A stretch of 64,000 nucleotides of DNA. Source: Nectonema munidae (lineage: Eukaryota > Nematomorpha > Nectonematoida > Nectonematidae). The notes beneath the pieces are model-generated. The model did not search any database. It was not told the origin of the DNA and worked only from the letters and a program-made list of their open reading frames with translations. Position 1 is the stretch's first letter. The number at the start of each line of letters is the position of its first letter. The DNA lies in NCBI GenBank assembly GCA_030549495.1, contig JAUIRK010000144.1, positions 248,001-312,000 of the forward strand, read 5' to 3'. Of the stretch, positions 1 through 11,066 are shown one piece after another. The position numbers and the translations under genes are program-made.

Positions 1-1132
1 CTTATCTGGACGGGTGAATCTTAGATCAAGAAACCTCTTAATTTTATTTTCATTCATTGGAATAATTCAAAGAAAAAAAAGTAAAACATATGTATTTGGT
101 AAATTGCAAAATTTACAAAAAATAATCGATTTAAAAACTTGGCCTTTGTTTGGCCCCCTCACTTTTGAAAATCTAGAACCGCCAATGGTTGTATGCGGTA
201 GAAAATTTGTGTTGTTAATTAACCTTCAAACTCTTTTTGCATTTTGAAAAGTTTAGAAATATTGCTATGACGCCAAGGAATAATACAATTGTTTATCTGT
301 GGTAAAAATCAGGAATTATAGAGAAACTTCTTAGTTTCAATTGGAAAAATGATTTTTGCTCTTTTCAAAATACCAATGATACGAGATAGTTTCTTACCAA
401 CAGAAGTTATATGACATTACCAATTTAATCTAAACCATCTCCATAACAGAAGAATTTGAGTTTTTGATCAGGAAGAATCATTAATGAAAATGAGAAAGAA
501 TAAGAACCAAATGGTGGACTTATCACTCACCTCGATAAGTTTTATAAAAAAATGTACCGCGCATTCTTATTAGTTTTAAAATTTAATCAAGGTTTGATTA
601 AAAGTTTGTAATAAGAACTAATTTTGTTTTTAGCATTTGGGTATTGAAATCAATAAAGTGTTTAAATTTATAATTGCGTTTCGAAAAGAAAGCCTCACGT
701 GTCATCAAACCACTTGACAAGTAAAGCAAACCCGTTAAATGAGTAAATGTCATTGCTGAAAGAACTTTGAAAGAACAGCAGTGTGTGCGAAATAAATGCG
801 AGAAATGCGTTTTGAATGTCTATATATTATAATGATTTGGGTTTGTAGCCCTGATTGGAGGATCTCTGTGTTTGAAAGGATGATTGACTTCCCTAAATGT
901 TGTTTAGAGGGAGACATTTGCTTTGTAGTAAGGAGAATGCTAGTGTAGTTAAAATGGTGTACCACAGAGCAGACTAAATATATAAGAACTTTTTTATCTT
1001 CAATATTACTCTTTCGGGAGAAGATAATATTCAAAATTTTCTCTTGATTAACGATCCTCAGGGTGTCTATTATTATAAACCCGAAAATCTTCATCAAGAT
1101 AATAAGGTAGAATTTAGGATTTTCTTTTCATT
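1..1132. other. AT-rich stretch without recognised gene
   Basis: Short open frames occur on both strands, but none shows a domain, a splice-bounded exon or similarity to anything else in the window. I see no repeat ends here. It ends where the CACTA-type transposon begins. Confidence 0.5.
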
Positions 1133-4100
1133 CACTAGGGGTCGTTCACAATTGACGTCAACCAAATTTGGTCCATTTTTACCCTCCCTCCCCCCCCCCC
1201 CTATTGTCAACTTGTGTCAACTTGATATGCCCCCCTCCCCCCTATTGTCAACTTACTTCAAAATTATCTACCTATCCAGATCATTATAAATTTTACAGAA
1301 TTAATCTCTTACCCGTTTACCGTATTCTTTTTAACGAGAGAAAAATTTTATTTCAAACAAAAAATGTTTTCAATTCTTTCAAATATATTGATATTAGGAA
1401 GACGTTTTTCTTCTAGTTCTTCTATCTCAACTTCTTCATCATTTTCTTCATTTTCAAAAATTGTTGCACTTTGACCGAGACAGAAAGAATAATGTTTGTT
1501 TTTATCTTTGAATGAAGAAAAGTATTTTAAACATTTCGAACAACTACGTCTTTGAATTAAGCTTTTTCCTTCAGCATCAATCTTCTGCAGGGATGGGCAG
1601 AATTCATCAAAGCTTAGAACCAAAGTGTCCATTTAAAATATCTACCGCCAATCCTTCTTTTGTTGAACTGATTGGAACTGGAGGAGGTAAAAATCTAAAT
1701 TAAATGAAAAACAATATGAATTCAAATTTGTAAATGGTAAGTAATTGGATATTTACCACAAAGTTACAAGTAATTTCACAAATTGATTAATTTCCAACTC
1801 AAAAATGGAAAAAAATTTTTACTTATCGGGGAAAAACTTGTTGTAATTTGTAAGAAAAGGTTTGCAGCATTGCGCATTATCACACTTTACAATTTGAAGT
1901 AGGTATTGGGATTGGCAAACGTGTAAATTTTTCAAGCTTTGTGAGGTTTCTGACAAAAGTTCTTTCCGTTTTTCTTCTGGAGAATTAATGTACTTAGCAA
2001 TTACTGGGAAACTATCAATGACAGCGTCACACCAAACATTGGCTAAAAGTTCTCCAGCAGCTGAAAATTATATAACAAATTTAAAAAAAACCTTCATTTA
2101 ATTAAAAAATACCTTCAAAATTTTTTTTCGAGTTCATTATCAATTGTTTTGTTTGCAGCATTTAAATGTTTTCCAAATTTATCAAAAGGAAGGACAAGGT
2201 CGGCAACATCTCTTGATAGAGGAGCCATTTTTCTTTCCACCTCATTATAAGAACTACAGCCTGGAGCATGTGAAAAAACAAAGTTTGTGAATGTCGTGGA
2301 GCTTCATCTGGTCCACCATCTACAGAAACAAACAATAGGGACTTCATCCTTTCATTTCTGAAAAAAACTTTTGAAATTCTTTCAACCTAAAGAAATATAC
2401 TTGTATTTAAGAAAGCTAAAAAACTATAAATTGCTACTTTGTCATTGCATTGAAATCTTCGAGGTGTGACTGAGCGCAACTTTTATCATGTTTCAAACTC
2501 CTAATTGCTACATAAGTTGGACCACTATACCCGATTGTAGAATCACTCTTTTTCTAACATGGAGCGTACACAGAAGGTATCAGCTTATGCCTCGTTCCAA
2601 TTGGAAAGTCATGATCTGGAAGGGAGACTTTATATTCTAGATGCATCAAAATGGCTACTTGTTTTTTCGATACAGGTAAGCCTAAAGGCACGTTAGCTTT
2701 ATCATCTTGTGAAAGCCAAATAACATTATCTTCTGAAAAAAGAGAGGCAAGCTCCTTACAGAAGTTTACAATTGCCATAGCAAAATGGCTATCACTATGT
2801 GTTTTTTTCAAGTTATTTTCAGCTTTACACAGTCTCACTGGAACAGTAGTAACACGACGTGCAGCATCTTTGTGCTTAACATTTGCTGGTATCAAATGGT
2901 AATATGTTGCAGTTCTTTTCAAATTATATCCTGTTTTCTGGAGTTCTTCAGTCAAATCATCAAGTGTTCTAATTGAGCGATATATTTCTGATCTTCGTTT
3001 TTCATCTGCTTTGGAGTCAGGTATAACGATGTTCAGAATTTCTGAATGTAGATCATCTGCATTTTCATTTGTTGGTCTACCAAAAATCCCTTGTCGTGTC
3101 TCCAATTTTCCAATTTCATTAGAAAGTTGGGGATGATTCTCTTTCAATTGTTTTAATATCTTGGTTTTTTTCGCACGACACTTTCTTTGTGAAACTTGCT
3201 CAATCACTTTACGTTTCAGCTGTTTATTTTTAGTTGCTTTTTCTTTTTCAAGAATTTGCACTCTCTTTTTGTAAACATCACTGAGACCAGTATTTTTCAA
3301 AATACAAGTAAAACTTGCAAGCTCTTTGTCTATGCTCTCAATTTCCACCTTAAGTTTATTTTGAGCATAGGAGGGAACATTACTTTTCACAACTTGGGTA
3401 GCTTCGAGAATTTCTGGAGCATTTTTTGAACCATTTGAAGTACCAGCTGTTTGATTAGCTACTACATTTTTAGTGAAGATTGCATTAGAGTTAGTGGAGG
3501 AAGGTTTGTTTTTTTTAAAAATCCAATTTGTAACTATAAATTTACTTTTAATTTCTATTCTGGATAATTCTTCTATAGTTTGTTCATAAGTTTTTCCGCC
3601 TTTTTTAATGCTTTCCCACAAAGAATTACATTTGTTTTGAGATAGAGTTTTTGATTGTTCTAGATATGCTTTCAGAACTTTTTTAAATAAATTTTGATAC
3701 TTTCTATCGTTCTTATTAAGATACGTTTTATCCATCAAAAAACGTATATAAATAGTCAAACCTTAATAGATTATATATAAGTTCTTAGTATTTTTAGGAG
3801 GAAATTACAAGTTAAATCTAACAAACAACTATTTTTAAACGAAAAATAAAAATTATGAAAATACTTAGAAACCAGAAAAGTCTGTATATATAAGGTGACC
3901 AACCGTTTTTTCAAGTATTGTCTTTCCTTAAAGTGTGTCCTTCTTTTGTCTTCCTTTCTGATGGAATAAATTATTTTGTCTTACTTTTTCAAAATTTATG
4001 TAAAATAATTTTTGCCAAAAAAAAAGATTTGTCCGTTTAGCTGTATTTTTAACATACCCAATTTATATAATTAATATCGCACTATAGTGTTGATATTCAA

Positions 4101-4965
4101 GTATTAAAATACGAGTTCCTGAAATAGGATAGACTCTAACAAGTGACAAGTTGATACTGAAGATCAGCACCATAATCATCTGCTCACGCAACAACTGTTC
4201 TGATAAAAAATTATTAATATTAGGATACAGGTGTAATTGTTTAGACAAAATGAACAAAAGTAAGAAATGAACTCATTGAAAAAACTTTTAAACAATTTTC
4301 TCTTGTTTCAGATGAAATTTGGAGTCAGGTCTTGTAAAATTTCAAAGCCGTTTTCGGGTCTAAAGGAAAAGAACGAGCATCTTTCAGGATGGTTGAATAT
4401 AATATAAATTTGTTCAATATTTACATAATTAACTTTAATCAAAATCAGAGCGTTCCTAAATTGACTTTTTAATAAATATGTTAAACACTGTTCAAAAAAG
4501 TTCTATCATTTTGCATGTCAAAATAGTTTCAAAAAATAACGCTCATCGCAAATTTTGAAGTTTGTCGTTCTTGTCATCAAAAAGTTAAGTTATCCTCTGA
4601 AATAAAAAGTTGGTCACCCCACCAATTGATTGTCAATATATCAAATATATCAAACAAAAATATTTTATTAAATTCATTGATTTATATTAAAATTTATGAT
4701 TTTTCTAAAAATATTCAAAAAAACTACTTGAATATATGAAATTCAAAAATATGGAAAAAAGATAGAAGGCAAAGACGACATGAAAAAAATTGAGCTGAAA
4801 AAAAAAATTAGAAAATAATTTCATAGTATTTCCATCTCCTCAAAATAGGTGATGTCAACCTTTTCACAACCCCCTCCCCCCCCCTCTTGTCAACATTTGT
4901 CAACTCAAAGCTTACCCCCTCCCTCCCAGTTAGTGTTGACGTCAATTGTGAACGACCCCCTAGTG
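1133..4965 (-). mobile_element. DNA transposon with CACTA-type ends, 3.8 kb
   Basis: The ends are long inverted repeats: the left begins CACTAGGGGTCGTTCACAAT and the right is its reverse complement with one extra C/G, both running into GACGTCAAC. The flanking triplets are ATT and ATA, a decayed 3-bp duplication, as expected for CACTA/EnSpm. Inside each end lie repeated TGTCAAC motifs (three after the left terminal repeat near 1200-1250, three before the right one near 4850-4905) mixed with C-rich tracts, which recalls the subterminal protein-binding repeats of CACTA elements. The only coding content is a minus-strand transposase-like gene (1348-3759). About 1.2 kb between the coding start and the right end looks non-coding. 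The superfamily call rests on the ends, not on a protein match, so it is moderate. Confidence 0.7.
1348..3759 (-). pseudogene. Four-exon transposase-like gene with SVDGGPDE motif, damaged
   Basis: Reading the minus strand: exon 1 is 3759-2438, exon 2 is 2386-2113, exon 3 is 2060-1823 and exon 4 is 1694-1348. All introns are GT-AG with matching phases (2, 1, 2). Exon 1 has a Lys-rich coiled segment around residues 140-215, then GTRHKLIPSVYAPC, an in-frame TAG (2554-2556), and YSGPTYVAIRSLKHDKSC. Exon 2 holds FVSVDGGPDEAPRH and, in another frame, YNEVERKMAPLSRDVADLVL. Exon 3 holds GELLANVWCDAVIDSFPVIA. Exon 4 has a CxxC...H...C finger-like tail. At least three frameshifts (two in exon 2, one in exon 4) plus the stop make it inactive. 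I recall relatives in other invertebrate genomes but have no family name. The acidic residues of SVDGGPDE could belong to a DDE nuclease core; this is inference. Confidence 0.7.
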
Positions 4966-5545
4966 ATAAAATTAACAAGAACGAGGTTTTAGCTTTACAG
5001 GTATTATTTTGGTTAAAATAATCGTTGACTTCTTGTGGATACAATCGACCAATCATATTTCTACAAAGGTTATCTATCCTTTCATTCAAAATATCAATTT
5101 TTTTCAAGGGATAAAATGGGGGCATTATTTTACAGTTTTGATTCAACTTTGTCGTTAAGAGGAATATCTGAAGTATCCTTTTTCATTTTGTCAATCAAAC
5201 ACAAAAAGTATGGCATATATCAGCTTTCAAAACTCTTCAGCTATTTTGAGAACTTTTTCAGTTTTATTGTATATTATTGCGACAAGCAGACATTTTCATG
5301 CTTGAATTGTTTAAATTCTTCATTTTTAGATAAAAAAAATCTAAGTTGAATAAGTGTTCAAAGAATTCGATGTCTTGTAGTTGAAATGTATCTTTCCTAT
5401 AATCAAATTTATTTGACAAATTTTTTATTCAATGCTAAAAAACAACACCAATCAAATTTTAAGTGTACTAACATAATTTCTCTGTATTCTAAGGGATTAT
5501 TTTTTTTAAATAACATTAATTTAATTTTTTTATTTATTTTTTTAG
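4966..5545. other. Intergenic stretch
   Basis: Overlapping open frames exist on both strands (about 5035-5349 plus, 4966-5146 minus). Neither shows a domain or consistent splice sites, so I do not call a gene. Confidence 0.4.
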
Positions 5546-5731
5546 AAGTTTAAGGAAATATTTGAAGCTGTGGAGAAGTTGTCAATCAATATAAATTATA
5601 GCTACATCTTTCATAGATTTAAAAGAATTCCTTTAAAAATCTATGAAGTGTCGTGCAATAAATGCAGGGAAAACATGAAATCGAAAAATTTCAAAATTGT
5701 CCCTCAGAATATTAAAAAAACCTATAGAGCA
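5546..5731 (+). CDS. Internal exon encoding a 62-residue module (copy A)
   Basis: The exon is bounded by TTTTTTTAG before 5546 and by GTAACT at 5732, is 186 nt, and is phase 0 at both ends. It encodes 62 residues starting KFKEIFEAVEKLS and ending VPQNIKKTYRA, with CNKC at residues 37-40. The exon at 14465-14650 has the same length and phase and aligns end to end without gaps, with 20 of 62 residues identical; conserved positions include Ile5, Glu7, Asn17-Tyr18, Tyr20-Ile21, Phe25-Lys26, Glu34, Cys37, Cys40 and Val52-Pro53-Gln54. Copy A lacks the His55 and Cys59 found in copy B. I do not recognise the domain. It may belong to the gene ending at 6706, or to the same large gene as copy B. Purifying selection on the frame is suggested by conserved residues despite strong divergence. 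Confidence 0.6.
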
Positions 5732-5866
5732 GTAACTTTTACCATTTTTATTTATAATATATTATATATATATATATTTAAAATGTCATCCTTTTTTCAA
5801 ATATATTTGGCCATTTTAAAAATAGTTATCACTTTTTTGTTTTTCAGCCAAAACTTTCTTCCTTAA

Positions 5867-5985
5867 CCCATTAACGACCAGAAAAATCAGACGATATCTA
5901 ATGAAAAGCAAAAGATTTGTATTAAAAAGCATTAATAAAAGCAGACGATTTTATTTGTGTAAAGTCAACTGTGGTCGATAACCGG
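5867..5985. mobile_element. TTAA MITE, family C
   Basis: A TTAA-flanked insertion of about 119 bp with ends CCCATTAACGACC and GGTCGATAACCGG. It carries the CAGACGAT motif common to the TTAA MITEs of this window. With the insertion removed, the flanking sequence forms an open frame after the TTTTTCAG at 5847. Confidence 0.75.
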
Positions 5986-6308
5986 TTAAACTCTCGTTTT
6001 ATCCTCACCCTCATATTGTTTCAGATTCGAAGACAGAAATTTGACTATTACTGCACCCGCTTTAATATTTAATTCTTACTCCCGGTTTTCACTAAAGAAG
6101 GAGCATTGCTAACCGTATGCTAACAAACTTAATCTTTTTAAAAAAAGTAAAGGTTTTTTTCATCTTTGATCATCTTTTCAGCAAATAGTTTAGAAGTGAG
6201 GTGGTTTATTGAGTTATTGGGGGATTTCAATTTTTAATTTTTAGACATATAAATATGAGGTAGTGAGTGTACTTTGGAAGTATATTTTGCCTTTTTTATG
6301 TTCTTTAG

Positions 6309-6456
6309 GAAATTGTTTTTTTTTCAATTTTGAACAAGCATCCTTCATTAATATAGTCAATTTTGTTGCCAACTTTGATTTATTTAGTAAAAAGGATGTT
6401 ATGGAAAAATTAAGAAAAGCCGACGATTACTTCAAAACGAATTCATTTAATCAAAG
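6309..6456 (+). CDS. Probable coding exon before a short intron
   Basis: The open frame reads ASFINIVNFVANFDLF then SKKDVMEKLRKADDYFKTNSF and ends at AAAG followed by GTAGCA (donor at 6457). It ends in phase 2, which exactly matches the next exon at 6541. The start is uncertain: acceptors at 6307-6308 (TTCTTTAG) or 6337-6338 (GAACAAG) both need a phase-1 upstream exon, so direct joining to copy A (phase 0) does not work without another exon. No domain is recognised; the segment is helical and charged. Confidence 0.45.
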
Positions 6457-6540
6457 GTAGCATCATCTCCTATAGTTGGAGTAAAGTTTTAAATCATTTT
6501 TGGTAGTTTTTTTTGGCTGTATTTAAAGTAAATTTCTCAG

Positions 6541-6706
6541 GGTTCAAAAAACTTTGCAAAATACTATTCTTGACAGAGCGACAAAAATTGATCTTCCTTT
6601 TTGTGAAGCTTTGTCTTTAGACTTGTATACCTTGGCATATATATTTTACACTAATGCTCGGATAGCACTACCGAATTATCTCAAAATTTCAAAGCCTTTT
6701 TTATAA
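6541..6706 (+). CDS. Probable terminal exon with stop codon
   Basis: The acceptor TTTCTCAG precedes 6541. The first base completes an Arg codon with the preceding exon, then the frame reads VQKTLQNTILDRATKIDL and PFCEALSLDLYTLAYIFY and ends ISKPFL with TAA at 6704-6706. The intron before it is only 84 nt. Phase matching on both sides and the protein-like composition support a real exon pair; no family is recognised. Confidence 0.5.
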
Positions 6707-8065
6707 AGAAAAAAAATGAAAAATAATGATATTTCGTTATCAACTTTATTGATTTATCAACCATGTTGATCCAGGTTTTAATTTTAACATGTTTCAAGCA
6801 GAACTTCTTCCACTAAAACAAAATGGTTCCTTCCATTCGTTCCAGGTAACTACTGTTTTCTACCAATTTATTTCCTTTTCAGATGAGTCTGAACTTGATT
6901 GAAAAATATAAAGATTAGTTTGGCTTTGTGATGCCTTTTCTACTTCAGATGTATCTGATTTCGAAATGTTTGAAACAAAATTTGATTTAGGAATGAGAAT
7001 AACAATTTTAGCCAATGACATGTTTAAAAATATTAAGATAAATATAAAATAATAAACGACTTTTTGAGAAAAATCGATTAAAAAAATCAAGAAATATGAA
7101 AGAAGAAAAGTAAGGTTTGGAAAAGCTAAACAAGAATGAAATAAAAAGGACAAAGGAAAAACAACCACAACGAAAGATTTTTATGTTTCATTGTTATTGG
7201 TTTGTTTTTTACTCCTTTTCCAGATTATATGCATATTTTTTGAATTAATTAAAAGAGTCTTTTATACGAAACATTAATTTCATTAATGTTAATTTTAATT
7301 AATTATTGCTGACATATTATCTGATGAAATAATATCAAATTTCACTAGGACCAAATGGACCCAACGTGAACAAGTGTTATTTTACGGTGATAACCCACAA
7401 TGCTTTAAAAGAATATAAATGATCTATCAAGCATGGACAACACAGCACCTACTAGAATTTTCGTATCGGTTCAAATTAAAGCAAAGTGGTAGCAAGGCTT
7501 ATATCACAGCAAGTTGAAAAAGTTAATGCCTTACCCAGATTTGAAATGTAAATATGTATAGAATATTCTTGCACAACAAATTGCTACTCGTATATTTTTA
7601 ACTATAATAGTATTTTCAAACTATGCTTTCAGTTAAAATGCTTCACACCATTTTTAATACAATCATTTATATTTTAGCGCCTTAAAGAATTAAAAAGCGT
7701 TATGCAAAATGAAAGGGTAAATTATCATTTCCTTTTTCCTTCTATTTGCTTTTCCCGGTTAATTTTTTTATTCCTTTGTTCTTCCAAAAGTTTTACCTTA
7801 ATTCTCTATATTTCTTATAGAATTAGTAAAACAATGTCTATTCGATTTTTTGCACGCCTGCACTTCTTGCACACCTGCTTCGGTTTTTTGCACACCTGCT
7901 TCGGTTTCAAACGAATAATGATGATACGTTTAACATATAATGCATGCGTTGTTTCTTGGTTTAATTTGTCTAAACTGATATCAAGTTATTTCAAGCAAAG
8001 ATGGTGATAAAATGTTTAGCATTAAATCCGAGATATTTAGATTATATTTAATATATTTTAACAAT
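6707..8065. other. AT-rich stretch without recognised gene
   Basis: I see only short open frames. A 23-bp motif (TTGCACACCTGCTTCGG with flank) is directly duplicated near 7868-7910. A 39-nt exon-like block at 7678-7716 is discussed under rejected items. Confidence 0.4.
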
Positions 8066-9561
8066 CTCATAACCTGTACGGTTGAACGCGGGTAGACAAC
8101 TTGCGTGTTATCTCCAACCCGTATATTACGATGATTCTTCTCCAACATGTATTCTACGATGATTCATCTCCAAACTATATACTACAATGATTCATCTCCA
8201 ACCGGTATACTACGATGATTCATCTCTAACCTGTATACTACGATGATTCATCTTCAACCTGTATACTACGATGGTTTCTATTCCATGTACAAATAACTAG
8301 GGAGACAATGTTCAACTTTCTGTTCACATTCTGCTAGATGTAAGATTTGATATACCTCATTCGGGGAGACGATGCTACATAAGTTATTACCTATATACAT
8401 TTGTATACTACGTTGGTTCATCTCCAACCTGTATACCGCGATAATTCATCTCCAACCTATATAATATATTTTATCAAATAATCAAAATAAAATTCTGTAA
8501 TCAAAGAATCGAAAAATATTCTTTAAAAAATCAAAAAATATCAAACTTTCTGTAAAAATATCAAACTTTCCGAAAAATATTCTTTAAAAAATCAAAAAAT
8601 ATCAAACTTTCTGTTCTATTTTGCTACCTATACGATGTTACAAAAGTTATTACCTATACTTTGAATTTGCACGATTTTAAATATTATATTTGACGAATAT
8701 CAAAGAATCGAAAAATATTCAAATCAAAAAATATTTATTCTTTTTAAATATATCGTTGGCTCCCCTTACTTTTAGTTTCGTATGTGCATAATTTGATAAA
8801 AATTAATTATTAAAGACTAGGTTTATCTTTCAATTTTAAAAGTAAGGGGAGCAAGATATATTTAAAAAGAATAAATATTTTTTGATTTGAACTTTTTCGA
8901 TTCTTTGATTATTCGACAAATATAATATTTAAAATCGTAAATTGAAAGTATAGGTAATAACTTTTGTAACTCGTATGAGGTAGAAAATATGAACAGAAAG
9001 TTTGATATTTTTTGATTTTTTAAAGAATATTTTTCGATTCTTTGATTACAGAATTTTATTTTGATTATTTGATAAAATAAATTATTTAATATCGTAAAAA
9101 ATTAATAACTTATCTAACTCCTCTCCCCGAATGAGGTATATCAAATCTTACATCTAGAAAATATGAACTGATAGGTTGGAGATGAATTATCGGGTATACA
9201 GGTTGGAGATGAACCAACGTAGTATACAAATGTATATAGGTAATAACTTATGTACTCGTCTCCCCGATGAGGTATATCAAATCTTACATCTAGCAGAATG
9301 TGAACAGAAAGTTGAACATTGTCTCCCTAGTTATTTGTACATGGAATAGAAACCATCGTAGTATACAGGTTGAAGATGAATCATCGTAGTATACAGGTTA
9401 GAGATGAATCATCGTAGTATACCGGTTGGAGATGAATCATTGTAGTATATAGTTTGGAGATGAATCATCGTAGAATACATGTTGGAGAAGAATCATCGTA
9501 ATATACGGGTTGGAGATAACACGCAAGTTGTCTACCCGCGTTCAACCGTACAGGTTATGAG
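8066..9561. repeat. Near-perfect 1.5-kb inverted repeat (fold-back element)
   Basis: The left arm 8066-8774 and right arm 8837-9561 are reverse complements around a loop of about 62 nt. By eye the outer 300 or so bases of the arms are identical and the next 90 differ only by a few indels; the inner parts have more indels. The outermost motif is CTCATAACCTGTACGGTTGA. Each arm carries 28-bp tandem units of the type ATGATTCATCTCCAACCTGT plus ATACTACG: about six near 8120-8275 and two near 8411-8460, mirrored in the right arm. There is no coding frame. I could not find a clear target-site duplication. The layout, long inverted arms with internal tandem repeats, resembles fold-back transposons. 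The identity of the arms means recent origin or gene conversion. Confidence 0.85.
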
Positions 9562-9649
9562 AATATATCATTACATATTAGAGAAGAGTTTTCTAAACTC
9601 TTTATACTGAAAAAATATTTCTTCAAATATATTACTGTTTTGTTTAAAA

Positions 9650-9797
9650 TACCTATACTTTGCAATTTGCACGATTTTAAATATTATATTTGTCAAATAA
9701 TCAAAATAAAATTCTGTGATCAAAGAATCGAAAAATATTCTTTAAAAAATCCAAAAATATCAAACTTTCTGTTCATATTTTGCTACCTCATAGCTTC
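9650..9797. repeat. Third partial copy of the inverted-repeat inner arm
   Basis: The block beginning CCTATACTTTGCAATTTGC and running through AATCGAAAAATATTC and TCAAACTTTCTGTTC repeats the inner part of the left arm (near 8480-8700), outside the palindrome. It suggests the arms were built from pieces already duplicated here. Confidence 0.65.
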
Positions 9798-10067
9798 AAT
9801 ACTTATTGAGAAAAATTGATTAAAAACAGATTTTGATCTATTTATCTTCTCTTTAGAAATTTATATGAGTAAACAATAATAAAAATAATATTTATCCAAA
9901 ACATATTTTTTTCGAATCAAAGTGTAAATCAAACCCGCACTTAAATTTTGGATGTTAAATCAAAAGAAGTAAAAAACTAATGTTAATTTATAAAAAACCA
10001 AAAACTAAAATGATTTTATAAAAATCTAAAAATAAATAGTGTACTACGATTATCCAACAAAACTTGT

Positions 10068-10133
10068 ACATTCGATCGACATTTTTCACTTCAAAAATAA
10101 TTTTAAATTTATTAGAAAAACATTATACTGACC
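10068..10133. repeat. Early copy of the 335-bp repeat edge
   Basis: The block ACATTCGATCGACATTTTTC to ACATTATACTGACC recurs near 11052 and 11391, so this region shares units with the tandem repeats downstream. Confidence 0.6.
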
Positions 10134-10541
10134 AATAAAAAAAACGAAGGTTAATTTATAAAAAAAAAGGAAAAACTAATACTATTTTATAAAAATCTAC
10201 AAATAAATTTCGATTCTGAGAGTAGAGTCGCTTTATAATTGTGCTGGAAATTGTCACATAATATAGGTAAAAATTTGTCCTAATGAAAGGAGCTTTAGTT
10301 TAAAATGCATCCCTTATCTGCTAATTAATGGTATGAAGCCCATAGAAAATAAAAAAGTAAAATGGTATTTCTTAAGTACTTATGATATAAGTAATGTATT
10401 CTGAAAGCTAAAAAATGTTTAATTTGGTATATCCCATGATGCATTATGTTGAGAAATGTGAAAGTTATAAGCGTTTTAATATTTGACTAAGATTTAAGCT
10501 AGGAACACAACAAATAAACTAAGCGTACACTAGCCCGATAA

Positions 10542-11066
10542 AATAAACCACACACGCGTGCTAAAGATGTGGTGAAGCGTATGGAGATAAGAATTCACTG
10601 CGCTCACAAACGCGTAATGCAACATGTGTTAATCTTTCTGCGCATAGTTATGCTCTAAAATCAATCAATAATGTGATTTATTCTTCGCACACTGTCGGTA
10701 TAAATATAACGAATGCCCTTCGTTAAAAATTAGAAAGGTTGTATCTAAACTAAATAAAAGTAGACTACGATTATCAAACAAAATTCGTACATTCAATCGA
10801 CATTAATAAACCACACACGCGTGTAAAGATGTGGTGAAGCGTATGTGAGATAAGAATTCACTGCGCTCACAAACGCGTAATGCAAAATGTGTTCATCTTT
10901 CTTCGCATAATTATGCTCTAAAATCAATCAATAATGTGATTTATTCTTCGCACACTGTCGGTATAATTTTTAACGAATGCCCTTCGTTAAAAATTAGAAA
11001 GGTTGTATCTAAACTAAATAAGAGTAGACTACGATTATCAAACAAAACTCGTACATTTAATCGACA
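10542..11066. repeat. Tandem duplication, two units of about 263 bp
   Basis: Both units begin AATAAACCACACACGCGTG (10542 and 10805) and share TAAGAATTCACTGCGCTCAC, CGCACACTGTCGGTATAA and ACGAATGCCCTTCGTTAAAA. They are richer in CpG than the surroundings. There is no long open frame. I do not recognise the unit. Confidence 0.85.

Noticed and set aside
7678-7716. Exon-like 39-nt block RLKELKSVMQNER between TTTTAG and GTAAAT, phase 0-0
   Set aside because: Too short to support alone in AT-rich DNA; no paralogue and no neighbouring exon that needs it.
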